A program made the position numbers and the translations under genes. A model generated the notes under the pieces. It saw only the letters and a list, made by a program, of their open reading frames with translations, made no database searches and was not told the DNA's origin. A stretch of DNA of 23,337 nt from CALMEE01 sp041748315 (lineage in GTDB: Bacteria > Planctomycetota > Planctomycetia > Pirellulales > Pirellulaceae). The DNA lies in NCBI GenBank assembly GCA_041748315.1, contig JBGTDM010000182.1:1-23337 (forward strand). Direction: 5' to 3'. Within the stretch, counting starts at the first letter, position 1; each line of letters opens with the position of its first letter. Of this stretch, positions 1 to 7,957 are shown piece by piece.

Positions 1-378
1 ACCTGTTAATTTGCCTGAACCCGCTGTCTCTGGCGACCACTTCCCAATTTTCATCCGCGCCTGCCCCGGTTGAGCCGACTATCTTTGTCAAAGTTGCTTT
101 TCGCGTCAACCATGGGTCCGGCGTTATTCTGAACAGTAACCGTTAAAAATCGTTGATGGCTTTATCATGGCGCATGATTTCACGAGGGCCCGCGACGCAA
201 GCCACGTCGTACTCGTAGTCGGCACCGAGGTCGTGGTGACCGTTCGAAATCCTCAGCGGTTGTTAAGGTCGAGTCAAAGTTAAAATGCTCACCAGCAAAG
301 AATTCCGGCGCAGACGGCGAGAATCGAGTTGCCGAACTCAAATGGACCACTCCGATTTCTCCAGCTTTTGAAATTGGA
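1..378. other. Left-edge stretch without a confident gene
   Basis: No complete gene can be supported. On the minus strand one frame is open from 262 to 146 (39 codons) and ends at TAA 145-143 with a protein-like tail (...DVACVAGPREIMRHDKAINDF). The same frame is open again from 142 to the window edge, with a possible TTG start at 109 and the readable sequence ...KIVGSTGAGADENWEVVARD. A second minus-strand frame around 380-270 reads ...SAPEFFAGEHFNFDSTLTTA. These fragments could be a decayed gene or the start of a gene that leaves the window, or they could be chance. I recognise no family. Confidence 0.25.
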
Positions 379-2304
379 TTAAACGATCGTATCGACGTAG
401 GGATCTTGACCCATTTCGCGTTGAGCCAGTTGGCGACGACGCTCGTGGTCGAGGAGCGACCTTCGGCTGCGAAAATTTCGATATTCGATTTTTTGCTGAG
501 CGCGAAAGAAAACAGGACAAACTTTTGTCAACAATCCAGCAGACTTTGTTCGTTGCAAACGTTGCATGTATTTTGGTCCGAAGGCCTGGACTAGAATATC
601 GTCTTCGAGACTCATGTAAAACTGAAATGAACCTGGGTCACCCTGTCGACCGCATCGGCCGACAAGCTGTCGATCGATGCGCGCCGACTCGTGAACTTCC
701 GAACAGATGACGTGCAGCCCGCCCAAGCGCCGAGCATGTTCATCAAGTTGAATATCGGTTCCTCTGCCTGCCATGTTTGTGGAGACCGTAACCCGTTCTG
801 GAAGTCCAGCCTTGGCGATAATTTCGGCTTCGCGAGGGAGCTGCCGGGCGTTGAGCAGTTCGTGTTTAATCCCGCGTTGGATTAATAGATGCGAAAGCAG
901 TTCCGACTTGTCGATTGAACGAGTTCCGATCAGGACTGGCCGGCCCAAACGATGAAGTTCGGCAACATCGTTGGCGATCGCATGCCACTTCTCGGTCTCG
1001 GTATAAAAAATTTTATCCGGCCAGCGTTCACGGCATGGCCGTTTATTTGTGGGAATTGGCACCGTTCCGATTTTGTAGATCTTTTTAATTTCACGCCCAG
1101 AGTTGGCAATCGTTCCGGTCATCCCGCAAACGCGATCGTAACGCATGAACAGGTCCTGCACTGTGATTCGAGCCGCTTCATTCGTTTCAAAAGTGATTTC
1201 GACCTCTTCGCGAGCTTCGATTGCTTGATGCAAACCGGATCGCCACTTACGCCCCTCGGCTAATCGACCGGTAAATTCATCGACGATTACAATCTCCCCG
1301 TCGCGAACGATGTAGTGGCGATCCCGCACAAATTGTTGATCTACAAGCAATGCCATTTCGACTTGTGCATAGATATCCAGCATTGGAAGTTTGGACATCG
1401 CATCCGGTTTCTCCAACCTGCGAACCCTGTGACGTCCTGCTGGAGTCAGTCGAGTAGTCCGTTTCGCGACATCATATTCAAAGTCTTTGTCTTTAATAAA
1501 CTCCTTAACATTACGTGCCGACCAGCCAAACAAGGCGACTCGTGCTTGCTCGTCGTTGGTGGGCAGCGAGCTGATAATCAGCGGAGTCTTTGCTTCATCG
1601 ATTAGAATACTGTCCGCTTCGTCAACCACCACGAAATGTAAGTCACGTTGGACCATCTGGGGATTCGAAGAGCCATTGGGTGCAAGCAGCGCGGCCATGA
1701 CATCGATGACACCTTCGTCCTCTCGGCGTTTATGCAATCGATCGCGGAGGAAATCAAAACCGATTTCTTTGGCGGTCGAATAGGTGACATCGCATTGATA
1801 TGCAGATATCCGATCGATCTTCGACGAAGCTGCAGTCACGACGCCTACCGTCATTCCCAGCGTGTCAAAAAGCGGCTGCATCAGTTTAGCGTCTCGCTCA
1901 GCCAGGTAATCATTCGCGGTGGCCAAGTGAGTCCCTGTCCCGGTCAACGCGGCAAGATAGAGGGGCAAGGTTGCCGTAAGAGTTTTTCCTTCTCCGGTTT
2001 GCATGACAGCAATCATTCCTTCATGCATCGCGATTCCGCCCATCAATTGCACTTCGAAATGCCGCAATCCGAGTGCGCGATATGCGGCTTGTCGAACCAG
2101 AGCGAATGCCTCGACCAGCAAATGATTGAGCGGCTCGCCAGATTGTGCTCGATGCCGCAACGACAAGCTTGCTTTCCGCAATTCGATGTCGGTTAACTGA
2201 TCCTGCAACTCATCGCGTGCCATGATCGAGCGGCTTAGTCCTCGCCACCGATGAAACGTCGCTGCCTGTAGTTTCCAATAAGCAGATAGCAGGAACAAGG
2301 TCAT
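379..2304 (-). CDS. SecA-like preprotein translocase ATPase, short form lacking the C-terminal domains
   Basis: A cytoplasmic motor ATPase of the SecA family; SecA drives unfolded preproteins through SecYEG. Visible parts are Walker A TGEGKT (103-108, Lys107), the DEAD box with VVDEADSILIDEAKTPLI (226-242), the preprotein cross-linking region (about 245-385) including IVDEFTGRLAEGRKW, and the second helicase domain with VCGMTGTI, VLIGTRSI, STNMAGRGTDIQL (508-520) and QLVGRCGRQGDPGS. The protein ends about 25 residues after AQQKIEYRNFRSRRSLL (602-618), which matches the start of SecA's helical scaffold. The helical wing, most of the scaffold and the zinc-binding tail are therefore missing (641 residues against about 900 in E. 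coli SecA). The ATG at 2304 has no good Shine-Dalgarno; an in-frame TAA lies three codons upstream. Met28 (ATG at 2223) is an alternative, but SecA-like sequence seems to begin before it. It is probably an accessory paralogue, since a housekeeping SecA should carry the full C-terminus. It lies 29 bp downstream of the lipoprotein gene and is probably co-transcribed with it. Confidence 0.9.
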   Translation of the reverse strand: MTLFLLSAYWKLQAATFHRWRGLSRSIMARDELQDQLTDIELRKASLSLRHRAQSGEPLNHLLVEAFALVRQAAYRALGLRHFEVQLMGGIAMHEGMIAVMQTGEGKTLTATLPLYLAALTGTGTHLATANDYLAERDAKLMQPLFDTLGMTVGVVTAASSKIDRISAYQCDVTYSTAKEIGFDFLRDRLHKRREDEGVIDVMAALLAPNGSSNPQMVQRDLHFVVVDEADSILIDEAKTPLIISSLPTNDEQARVALFGWSARNVKEFIKDKDFEYDVAKRTTRLTPAGRHRVRRLEKPDAMSKLPMLDIYAQVEMALLVDQQFVRDRHYIVRDGEIVIVDEFTGRLAEGRKWRSGLHQAIEAREEVEITFETNEAARITVQDLFMRYDRVCGMTGTIANSGREIKKIYKIGTVPIPTNKRPCRERWPDKIFYTETEKWHAIANDVAELHRLGRPVLIGTRSIDKSELLSHLLIQRGIKHELLNARQLPREAEIIAKAGLPERVTVSTNMAGRGTDIQLDEHARRLGGLHVICSEVHESARIDRQLVGRCGRQGDPGSFQFYMSLEDDILVQAFGPKYMQRLQRTKSAGLLTKVCPVFFRAQQKIEYRNFRSRRSLLDHERRRQLAQREMGQDPYVDTIV

Positions 2305-2313
2305 TACCGATTA

Positions 2314-2339
2314 AAGATCGTAACCGAAGATCGTTACCG
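2314..2339. repeat. Two tandem 13-bp units between the lipoprotein and SecA-like genes
   Basis: AAGATCGTAACCG (2314-2326) is followed at once by AAGATCGTTACCG (2327-2339), with one mismatch. The repeat fills most of the gap between the two genes and includes the lipoprotein stop codon (minus-strand TAA, 2336-2334). It looks like a small slippage duplication. I see no evidence of function. Confidence 0.6.
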
Positions 2340-3041
2340 ATTGTACGTGGGAGTGTTGCGGTCCTGCCAACCTGGATTGGGTTGAAGGTTGTAGTTCTGA
2401 GCTGTCGCCGGACCTTGATTGTAAACCCCATTGTTGACGTAGGGAGTACCGTAACCACTGGGATTGATTGGCATGACTGGAGACAACCGAGTTGGCCGAG
2501 TGCTGTATTGATACGTTCCAGTAATTTGTCTGGATCCAGCCTGCGTACCATTGGCGGTCAGCGTCGAGTCATTGATTGGCATTCCTGTCGAAACCGTCTG
2601 TTCCGCAAGTTGAGGAATATTATTGGCTACGGCAATTTGGGTTAACTCGCCATTCGGTCGCAACGTCGAAGTCTGAGTCGAGCTTACGACATTGTTCATC
2701 GGAATTAGCAGATGGCCGCTAGGAGCCTGATAACTTGTCTGGTTAAAATTGGCCGGTTGCGCCGGGACCTGACTTCCGGACGGTCGCCATCCAGGTGAAA
2801 CTGAACTTGCCGGTTGAACGGGAACCGTAACGCCTCCGCTGGACTGCATCGGTGGAATGGTCGTACCATAATAAGGGGCGGTTTTTTGACCGAATTGGTA
2901 GTTGCCAGTCGATGGGGGTGTGATCGTCGGCGAACCCAATCCGGCAAGTGGATTTGGCTTCCAACAGGTATTGCAATTTCGGCAACCGGACGCGGCCATG
3001 ATGGTCAACGCGGCACAAATCCATAGCGTGCTCGGTTTCAT
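2334..3041 (-). CDS. Predicted lipoprotein, Pro/Asn/Thr/Gln-rich, function unknown
   Basis: 235 residues. The N-terminus has a Lys at position 3, a hydrophobic stretch, and the lipobox ASGC with Cys20, followed by CRNCNTCWKPNP, so export and lipid modification are likely. The mature part is low in charge and rich in Pro, Gly, Asn, Gln, Ser and Thr (for example QPASSVSPGWRPSGSQVP and NPSGYGTPYVNNGVYNQGP), which suggests a largely disordered surface or periplasmic chain. No enzyme motif is visible. A purine-rich AAAGGA lies about 10 bases before the ATG, and AAGGGA directly abuts it. The gene ends 29 bp before the SecA-like gene on the same strand, so the two probably share a transcript. Whether the lipoprotein is functionally tied to that ATPase cannot be told from sequence alone. 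Proteins of this composition are common and poorly conserved in planctomycetes. Confidence 0.8.
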   Translation of the reverse strand: MKPSTLWICAALTIMAASGCRNCNTCWKPNPLAGLGSPTITPPSTGNYQFGQKTAPYYGTTIPPMQSSGGVTVPVQPASSVSPGWRPSGSQVPAQPANFNQTSYQAPSGHLLIPMNNVVSSTQTSTLRPNGELTQIAVANNIPQLAEQTVSTGMPINDSTLTANGTQAGSRQITGTYQYSTRPTRLSPVMPINPSGYGTPYVNNGVYNQGPATAQNYNLQPNPGWQDRNTPTYNR

Positions 3042-3570
3042 TCCCTTGATTTCCTTTGTAAAGCAGTCGTGCCCGAGTCAAACAACCGGCAATTTCCCGT
3101 TCAGCGAGGAACGCAACCCACTCCTGCACTCGGTGAATCATCGATATCTGGTTCAATCGAGTACAATTAGCGACATGCCACGCGTCTTAAAAAGTGGCAG
3201 TAGACAATAGCGAAGCTGTGAGTTTCGACAAGCCCTATTTAACAAAACTGCGGCCAAAAACAAAAAAGTTCAATTTAAAAGGCGATGCTATCACTAGCAC
3301 CGCCCCGAGTACTAACCTCGCTGCCCCGTTGCAAGATCAGAACTTAAACTTGGATTCAATATCGTTTCTGGAATTTGCGATCGACACCTGTCGCGAATAA
3401 CTCGCATCACCCTTCGCGAGGGTGTGAGGTCCAAAGCAATGTTCGCTTATTTTCTCATTCGACATGGACTGAGCGCTTGCGGAAAAAAGCTTTATTCACC
3501 GATTCGAGATCTGCATCGGTCAACTCGAGTGCAACGCCCTCGACCCCGAAACACATCAATAGAAGCGATA
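3042..3570. other. Intergenic region upstream of the lipoprotein gene
   Basis: About 530 bp between two minus-strand genes, with no convincing coding sequence. It should contain the lipoprotein promoter near 3042-3200, but no clear -35/-10 pair was identified. One compact hairpin lies at 3408-3424. Short open frames on the plus strand (for example 3194-3400) show no start signal or recognisable protein. Confidence 0.5.
3408..3424. terminator. Hairpin downstream of the 3571-4143 gene, possible weak terminator
   Basis: CACCCT (3408-3413), loop TCGCG, AGGGTG (3419-3424) forms a perfect 6-bp GC-rich stem. It lies about 150 bp past the stop codon of the minus-strand gene that ends at 3571. No T-tract follows on either strand, so intrinsic termination is doubtful; it could equally be a transcript-stabilising hairpin. 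Confidence 0.3.
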
Positions 3571-4143
3571 TCAAGCGTCCTTATTCGTGTCTTTCTCGTC
3601 TCGGTCTTTACGTGGAACAATTTCCCATCCCTGATTTTGAGGCTCAAGTTTTGGTGCCGAATCACTGGCTTTATCATCGTCGTCCGTATGCGGGTGGATG
3701 ACGTCGGGCGGGTGAATTTGCGGCGGATGCACGCCTGGCTGGCCATACGGATTCACGATGTGCAACGCTGGCTTGCTGGCAAAACGCAATTCATATTCAG
3801 CGGGCACGATACCGGGAGGAGCCGCATAGGGACTGACTCCATAGGGGCGTCGAACGATCTCTTGCGAATAATAGACCGGCGGGAATTCGGCGAAGTATGG
3901 GAGATTCGTTGGACGATGGAAACTATTATACGAGTTTGCGCTGTAGAATCCTGGATTCACAAAGGAATGGTGACGATGCCGACCGTGGGATTTCGAATAT
4001 CCTTGACCAACAAAATAACCCCCTTGATAGGCACCCTGTCCGTGTAGTCCATGGGCTTTAATTCCTTCGATCTGGGCATCGGCCTGTGACAACCAACAGA
4101 AGCCGAGTGCGGCTGCGACGGCAGCCGGTATAATGCGTGACAT
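3571..4143 (-). CDS. Secreted His/Pro-rich protein of unknown function
   Basis: 190 residues from the chosen start. The ATG at 4143 is preceded by GAGGAA with a good spacing of about 6 bases, and it places a typical signal peptide (MSRIIPAAVAAALGFCWLSQ, probable cleavage after ADA) at the very N-terminus; a longer reading from 4173 would bury it. The mature protein is rich in His, Pro, Tyr and Gly. It has a basic His cluster (SKSHGRHRHHSF) near the N-terminus, Tyr/Pro-rich middle segments, and a run HPPQIHPPDVIHPHTDDDD near the C-terminus, followed by a charged tail. Such spaced His residues next to Asp could bind metal ions, but that is inference. There is no recognisable domain. It stands alone upstream of the lipoprotein/SecA-like pair and is divergent from queG. 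Confidence 0.7.
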   Translation of the reverse strand: MSRIIPAAVAAALGFCWLSQADAQIEGIKAHGLHGQGAYQGGYFVGQGYSKSHGRHRHHSFVNPGFYSANSYNSFHRPTNLPYFAEFPPVYYSQEIVRRPYGVSPYAAPPGIVPAEYELRFASKPALHIVNPYGQPGVHPPQIHPPDVIHPHTDDDDKASDSAPKLEPQNQGWEIVPRKDRDEKDTNKDA

Positions 4144-4347
4144 AGCTGTTCCTCTTTGATTCATAATGCACATGCCAAAAACTTGACGGTTCTTATCCTG
4201 CGGTACATGGTCACGAAGCGACCAAGTCTTCCACGTTGCGGGTGGGCTGGACCGGATGGTCAGCGCGAACGGATCTTATTCCACGCTATTTGAACCGTTT
4301 CTGGTTTCAACCCTGAAAATGCCCGATCCCTGCTACAAAACAATTCA
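4144..4347. promoter_or_regulatory. Divergent intergenic region between the His-rich protein gene and queG
   Basis: About 200 bp between two genes transcribed away from each other, so it should hold both promoters. TTGAC occurs near 4183 on the plus strand, but no convincing -10 box sits at the right distance. queG has no Shine-Dalgarno before its ATG. The placement is inferred from gene layout, not from motifs. Confidence 0.4.
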
Positions 4348-5484
4348 ATGGCTGCGACGACCCCGGAAAATCTGACAGAATCGGTAAAGTCCGCCGCCAG
4401 ACTGGCTGGTTTCGACCATTGCGGCGTCGCAGCCGCCGTGACGCCAGATGGTTTTCATCACCTCGTCGATTGGATCGAAGCCGGGTACCAGGGTGAGATG
4501 CATTATCTCAGCGAGCGGCTCGACGCATACCGGCACCCGAGTTCCATTTTGGAGGGGGTTAAAAGCGTGGTGATATTGGGAATGAACTACGCGACCGGTC
4601 AATCCGCTGAACTACAGTCGGGTCGAGGACGTATCGCGCGGTATGCCTGGGCCAACATTGACTATCATGATTTGATCAAACAGCGGCTTCGACAGATTGA
4701 ATACGACCTTCAAGACAAGTTTCCTCAGATTAGGCTGCGAAGTATTGTCGACACGGCTCCGTTGTTAGAACGTGAGTTCGCTCAATTGGCTGGGTTGGGC
4801 TGGATCGGCAAGAACACGATGTTGATCAATAAGGCAACCGGAAGCTACTTTTTTCTGGCGGCACTTCTGATCGATCACGAACTGATTTTTGACAAACCAT
4901 TCATGTCCGACCATTGTGGAACATGTACCGCTTGTCTGGATGCCTGTCCAACAGATGCATTTCCTGAACCGGGAACGCTGGACGCAACTCGTTGTATCAG
5001 CTATCTGACGATTGAGCATCGGTCTTCGATTCCAGTCTCGTTGCGTCAAGGTATCGGCGAATGGCTGTTCGGGTGCGATGTTTGCCAGCAAGTTTGCCCG
5101 TGGAATCGATTTGCGAAACCAAGTCAAGAAGCCGTATTGGCACCCGTCTACGAACAAATCGAGTTGGTTACGCTGTTTCGCATGTCCGATGAAGATTTTC
5201 GCATACGGTTTCGCAGAACCCCGATGTGGCGTGCGAAGCGTCGTGGTCTACTGCGCAACGCAGCGATCGTAATGGCCAACCGTCCTGGCCCAAATGCGAT
5301 CGAGGGATTATTGCTCGGTTTGAACGACCATGAACCGCTAGTCCGAGCGACATCTGCATGGGCGCTTGGACAATTGCAAGAGACGGTGACAGTCCAACCA
5401 CTCCAGGAGCGATTTCTAATTGAAACCGATCCTTCGGCAATTGAAGCGATCCAAGAGGCGATTGACTCAATTCGTCGCTATTGA
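4348..5484 (+). CDS. queG: Epoxyqueuosine reductase QueG
   Basis: Catalyses the last step of queuosine synthesis in tRNA, the cobalamin-dependent reduction of epoxyqueuosine to queuosine at the wobble base of GUN anticodons. 378 residues, the normal family length. The N-terminal cobalamin-binding half includes GFDHCGVA, the EMHYLSERLDAYRHP segment, the VDTAPLLERE motif and GLGWIGKNTMLI. Two 4Fe-4S sites follow: C190-x2-C193-x2-C196-x3-C200P and C243-x2-C246-x3-C250P, with Cys216 between them. The C-terminal ~80 residues form a HEAT-like helical repeat (LGLNDHEPLVRATSAWALGQL), as in characterised QueG. The ATG fits the family N-terminus although no ribosome binding site is seen. The gene stands alone and converges on selA with only 33 bp between the stop codons. 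Other queuosine genes are not in the window. Confidence 0.96.
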   Translation: MAATTPENLTESVKSAARLAGFDHCGVAAAVTPDGFHHLVDWIEAGYQGEMHYLSERLDAYRHPSSILEGVKSVVILGMNYATGQSAELQSGRGRIARYAWANIDYHDLIKQRLRQIEYDLQDKFPQIRLRSIVDTAPLLEREFAQLAGLGWIGKNTMLINKATGSYFFLAALLIDHELIFDKPFMSDHCGTCTACLDACPTDAFPEPGTLDATRCISYLTIEHRSSIPVSLRQGIGEWLFGCDVCQQVCPWNRFAKPSQEAVLAPVYEQIELVTLFRMSDEDFRIRFRRTPMWRAKRRGLLRNAAIVMANRPGPNAIEGLLLGLNDHEPLVRATSAWALGQLQETVTVQPLQERFLIETDPSAIEAIQEAIDSIRRY

Positions 5485-5517
5485 GACGCTCCGTAGTTAT
5501 CTCATTGCGTTTTTTGC

Positions 5518-6954
5518 CTAAAGCGAACCATTTGCCGTTGATTTTTCGCTTCCATTTGAATTTGGTGGAGCGAGAGATAGAATCGATTCAACCAGTCGCA
5601 GGTCCTCGGCGGGTTGAATCGTTCGTAGATCGAGAATCAAGGCATTGTCTTCGATCCGTCCCATGATCGGATAAGCGGCTCGCCGTAGTCTTGACGCCAA
5701 TGCATCAACGCTGATTGTGCGTGGAACAAGCTGCAATCCAATTGAATCGATCTCTTGGGCCGGAATTGATCCGCCGCCTAGGGTCGCTTTGGTTTCCACG
5801 ATTTGCACTGACTCGATCAATTGCTTCTGTTGTTGAATTTGAGGTGCCAGGCGCTCGGCACGAAGTCGAAGATTTGGCACGGGTGTCGCCAGTGCGGCGA
5901 GAAATGGAATACTCTGTTCAGCCTTTGCCGGATCGCGATAGAGTCTTAAGGTTGCATACAATGCGGCAAGTGTCAGTTTGTCAACTCGCATTGCGCGACA
6001 CAAAGGATTCTTCAAAATCTGACCGATCCATTCGCGTTTACCGACGATGATTCCGCATTGTGGCCCACCAAGTAATTTGTCCCCACTAAATAATACCAAG
6101 TCAGCTTTTTGACTGATACTATCTGCAGGCATTGGTTCGTCGGTAAGATGATACTGTTTGAAATCGACCAATGCCCCGGAGCCGATATCATCGATGACTG
6201 GGAGTCGATGGGCATGGGCTAATTCGACCAACGCTTTCAACGGGACCGAATCGGTGAAACCAACCACTCGAAAGTTGCTGGGATGGACACGAAGGATCGC
6301 CCCCGTCTTCTCAGTAATTGCGTTTTGATAGTCGTCGAGCCGAGTCTTGTTGGTCGTGCCTACGTCAATCATCGTCGCGCCGCTGGCTTCCATCACTTCA
6401 GGAAGGCGGTAGCTCCCGCCAATCTCGACAAGTTGGCCACGCGAAACGATCACTTGTTTCCCCTTCGCAACCGTGGAGAGTGCGATCATCGTCGCTGCAG
6501 CGTTGTTATTGACGACGGCCGCAGCCTGTGCACCAGTCAACTGGCAGAGTAATTTCTCGACAATTTGCACACGTTGGCTTCGCTCCCCCGTTTCCAGATC
6601 GATCTCAACGCTGGCATAACCCGAGGCAATCTGCACAATCGCTTCGATCGCTTCACGGGCCAATGGAGCTCGCCCTAAACCGGTGTGCAAAATCACACCG
6701 GTGCCATTGATCACCGGGCACAATCGAGGTTGTTCCTCCTTTTTTATCCAATCCGCGATCTTGTCCGCCAACTCGTACGCCGTGGGAATCTTGATATCAC
6801 CGGTCGACGACTGGACTTGATCACGCAGCGAATCAAGCGCCGAACGAATCCCCATGACAACGGCCGAGTGATTAGCAGACTTGATTAGTGATTGAATCGG
6901 CGCGCTTTCTAATAGCTGATTGACCGACGGAATTTTTCGAAGTGGATTTTCCAT
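5518..6954 (-). CDS. selA: L-seryl-tRNA(Sec) selenium transferase SelA
   Basis: A PLP enzyme that converts seryl-tRNA(Sec) into selenocysteyl-tRNA(Sec) using selenophosphate, so the organism is expected to make selenoproteins. 478 residues from the ATG at 6954, close to E. coli SelA (463). This start puts the PLP lysine of SGDKLLGGPQ at residue 293 (295 in E. coli) and begins with MENPLRKIPSVNQLLES, which matches the family N-terminus. An in-frame ATG 43 codons upstream (7083) would add unrelated sequence. Other hallmarks are PVINGTGVILHTGLGRAPL, AAAVVNNNAAA, VSRGQLVEIGGSYRLPEVM, DIGSGALVDF and the C-terminal MGRIEDNALILDLRTI. No Shine-Dalgarno is visible. The HU-like gene ends about 420 bp upstream on the same strand. 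SelB, SelD and tRNA-Sec are not in the window, and none of the visible genes looks like a selenoprotein. Confidence 0.96.
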   Translation of the reverse strand: MENPLRKIPSVNQLLESAPIQSLIKSANHSAVVMGIRSALDSLRDQVQSSTGDIKIPTAYELADKIADWIKKEEQPRLCPVINGTGVILHTGLGRAPLAREAIEAIVQIASGYASVEIDLETGERSQRVQIVEKLLCQLTGAQAAAVVNNNAAATMIALSTVAKGKQVIVSRGQLVEIGGSYRLPEVMEASGATMIDVGTTNKTRLDDYQNAITEKTGAILRVHPSNFRVVGFTDSVPLKALVELAHAHRLPVIDDIGSGALVDFKQYHLTDEPMPADSISQKADLVLFSGDKLLGGPQCGIIVGKREWIGQILKNPLCRAMRVDKLTLAALYATLRLYRDPAKAEQSIPFLAALATPVPNLRLRAERLAPQIQQQKQLIESVQIVETKATLGGGSIPAQEIDSIGLQLVPRTISVDALASRLRRAAYPIMGRIEDNALILDLRTIQPAEDLRLVESILSLAPPNSNGSEKSTANGSL

Positions 6955-7372
6955 GGTAGCGACCAATTGGGAGGTAGAATGATGGATGGTTGCGTCGTGG
7001 GTCAGCAACCGCAGACGTATTTCACTTGGTTGCTTTCCAATGTGCAAAGTATACGCGATCGGGCGTCTAAGAAACAGAGCCAACCGGTTTCAGAGATCGG
7101 CTAGACCGATGGGCATGGAAATTCGAATCGACCGTGCAACACGCACGGACTAGTTTGGATACGATCCACCACGGATAGGCCGCGTTACTGACTTGCTGAT
7201 TCCCTTCTGATTCCATGCTGATCCATGGCCGCTTTAGGGCATTTGATAATTCGCGTCTGTGATCAACGATTCGCAACAGCGCTGCATGAATTCACGCTCA
7301 GTAATCTGACGTCGGCCAGCGATTGAGTCGCCACGACCCGATATTCAGAGTGATCTTTCGATATTACTGAAG
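6955..7372. other. Intergenic region between the HU-like gene and selA
   Basis: About 420 bp with no convincing gene on either strand. I looked for tRNA-Sec, which often lies near selA, and found no 8-9 bp acceptor stem, UCA anticodon arm or T-loop in a workable arrangement. No T-tract terminator follows the HU-like gene. The region is long enough for selA to have its own promoter, but no clear motif was found. Confidence 0.45.
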
Positions 7373-7741
7373 TTACGACCCTGATTTCGTGTTTGAATTT
7401 GGAGAGTACTCAGGAAATGCCTGGATGAAATAGTTATTTTGCGCCTTGAGATCGCGCGATTCAATGATCCCCAGAACGCGAGCTTCCATTTCTTTGCCAG
7501 GTTTGAAGGTGACGACGTATTTCGCCGGCACATCGACTTTCTCTCCCGTTTTGGGGTTTCGCGCCAAACGTGGCTTTCGCTTCTTGACCTCAAAAACGCC
7601 AAAATTCCTTAACTCGACTCGACCATCCTGGATCAACGTTTCGACGATCGCATCGAATGTTTTTTGAACGATTTCTTTGGTCGTTTGCTGCGTCAGACCG
7701 ATTTCTTCGGAAATTGTCTTGACAATCTCTTTTTTGGTCAT
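7373..7741 (-). CDS. HU/IHF-family DNA-binding protein with a C-terminal extension
   Basis: A small basic nucleoid protein that binds and bends DNA as a dimer. The first ~92 residues are a complete HU/IHF fold: MTKKEIVKTISEEIGLTQQT (helical dimer part), then VELRNFGVFEVKKRKPRLAR, the flexible arm ARNPKTGEKVDVPAKY with the intercalating proline, and VTFKPGKEMEARV. About 30 polar residues (SRDLKAQNNYFIQ... to NTKSGS) extend past the usual end of about 90. The start is well supported: GAAGGA lies about 5 bases before the ATG. It sits between the YkgJ-type gene (about 215 bp upstream) and selA on the same strand. The spacing suggests its own promoter. HU and IHF subunits cannot be told apart with certainty here. 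Confidence 0.93.
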   Translation of the reverse strand: MTKKEIVKTISEEIGLTQQTTKEIVQKTFDAIVETLIQDGRVELRNFGVFEVKKRKPRLARNPKTGEKVDVPAKYVVTFKPGKEMEARVLGIIESRDLKAQNNYFIQAFPEYSPNSNTKSGS

Positions 7742-7957
7742 GTTTCCTTCGGTGAAAAACCTGAAATTGGACCTGCCAAATCGCCGTAAGTGTAGAAATA
7801 GTAACGACTAAAGTCAATGTTGATCGAATCGATATCTGGTTGATCAAGGGCAACCATTCTCACAAAATCCTTAAATAGAGGATACTTCAGTCAATCAGAC
7901 CCGTCAATTTGTCGTAAGTCGTTATTTGCCTGATGTTTAAGAAAAATGAATCAGTCG

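Noticed and set aside
1648..2196. 182-residue plus-strand reading frame
   Set aside because: It lies antisense to the strongly supported SecA-like gene and has no family resemblance.
3194..3400. 68-residue plus-strand reading frame
   Set aside because: GTG start with no ribosome binding site, opposite to the neighbouring genes and unrecognised.
5485..5517. Bidirectional terminator between queG and selA
   Set aside because: There is a run of six T residues (GCGTTTTTTGCC), but no stem of useful length precedes it on either strand.
6955..7372. tRNA-Sec next to selA
   Set aside because: A TTCGAAT-like string at about 7123-7129 recalls a T-loop, but no acceptor stem or UCA anticodon arm can be built around it on either strand.
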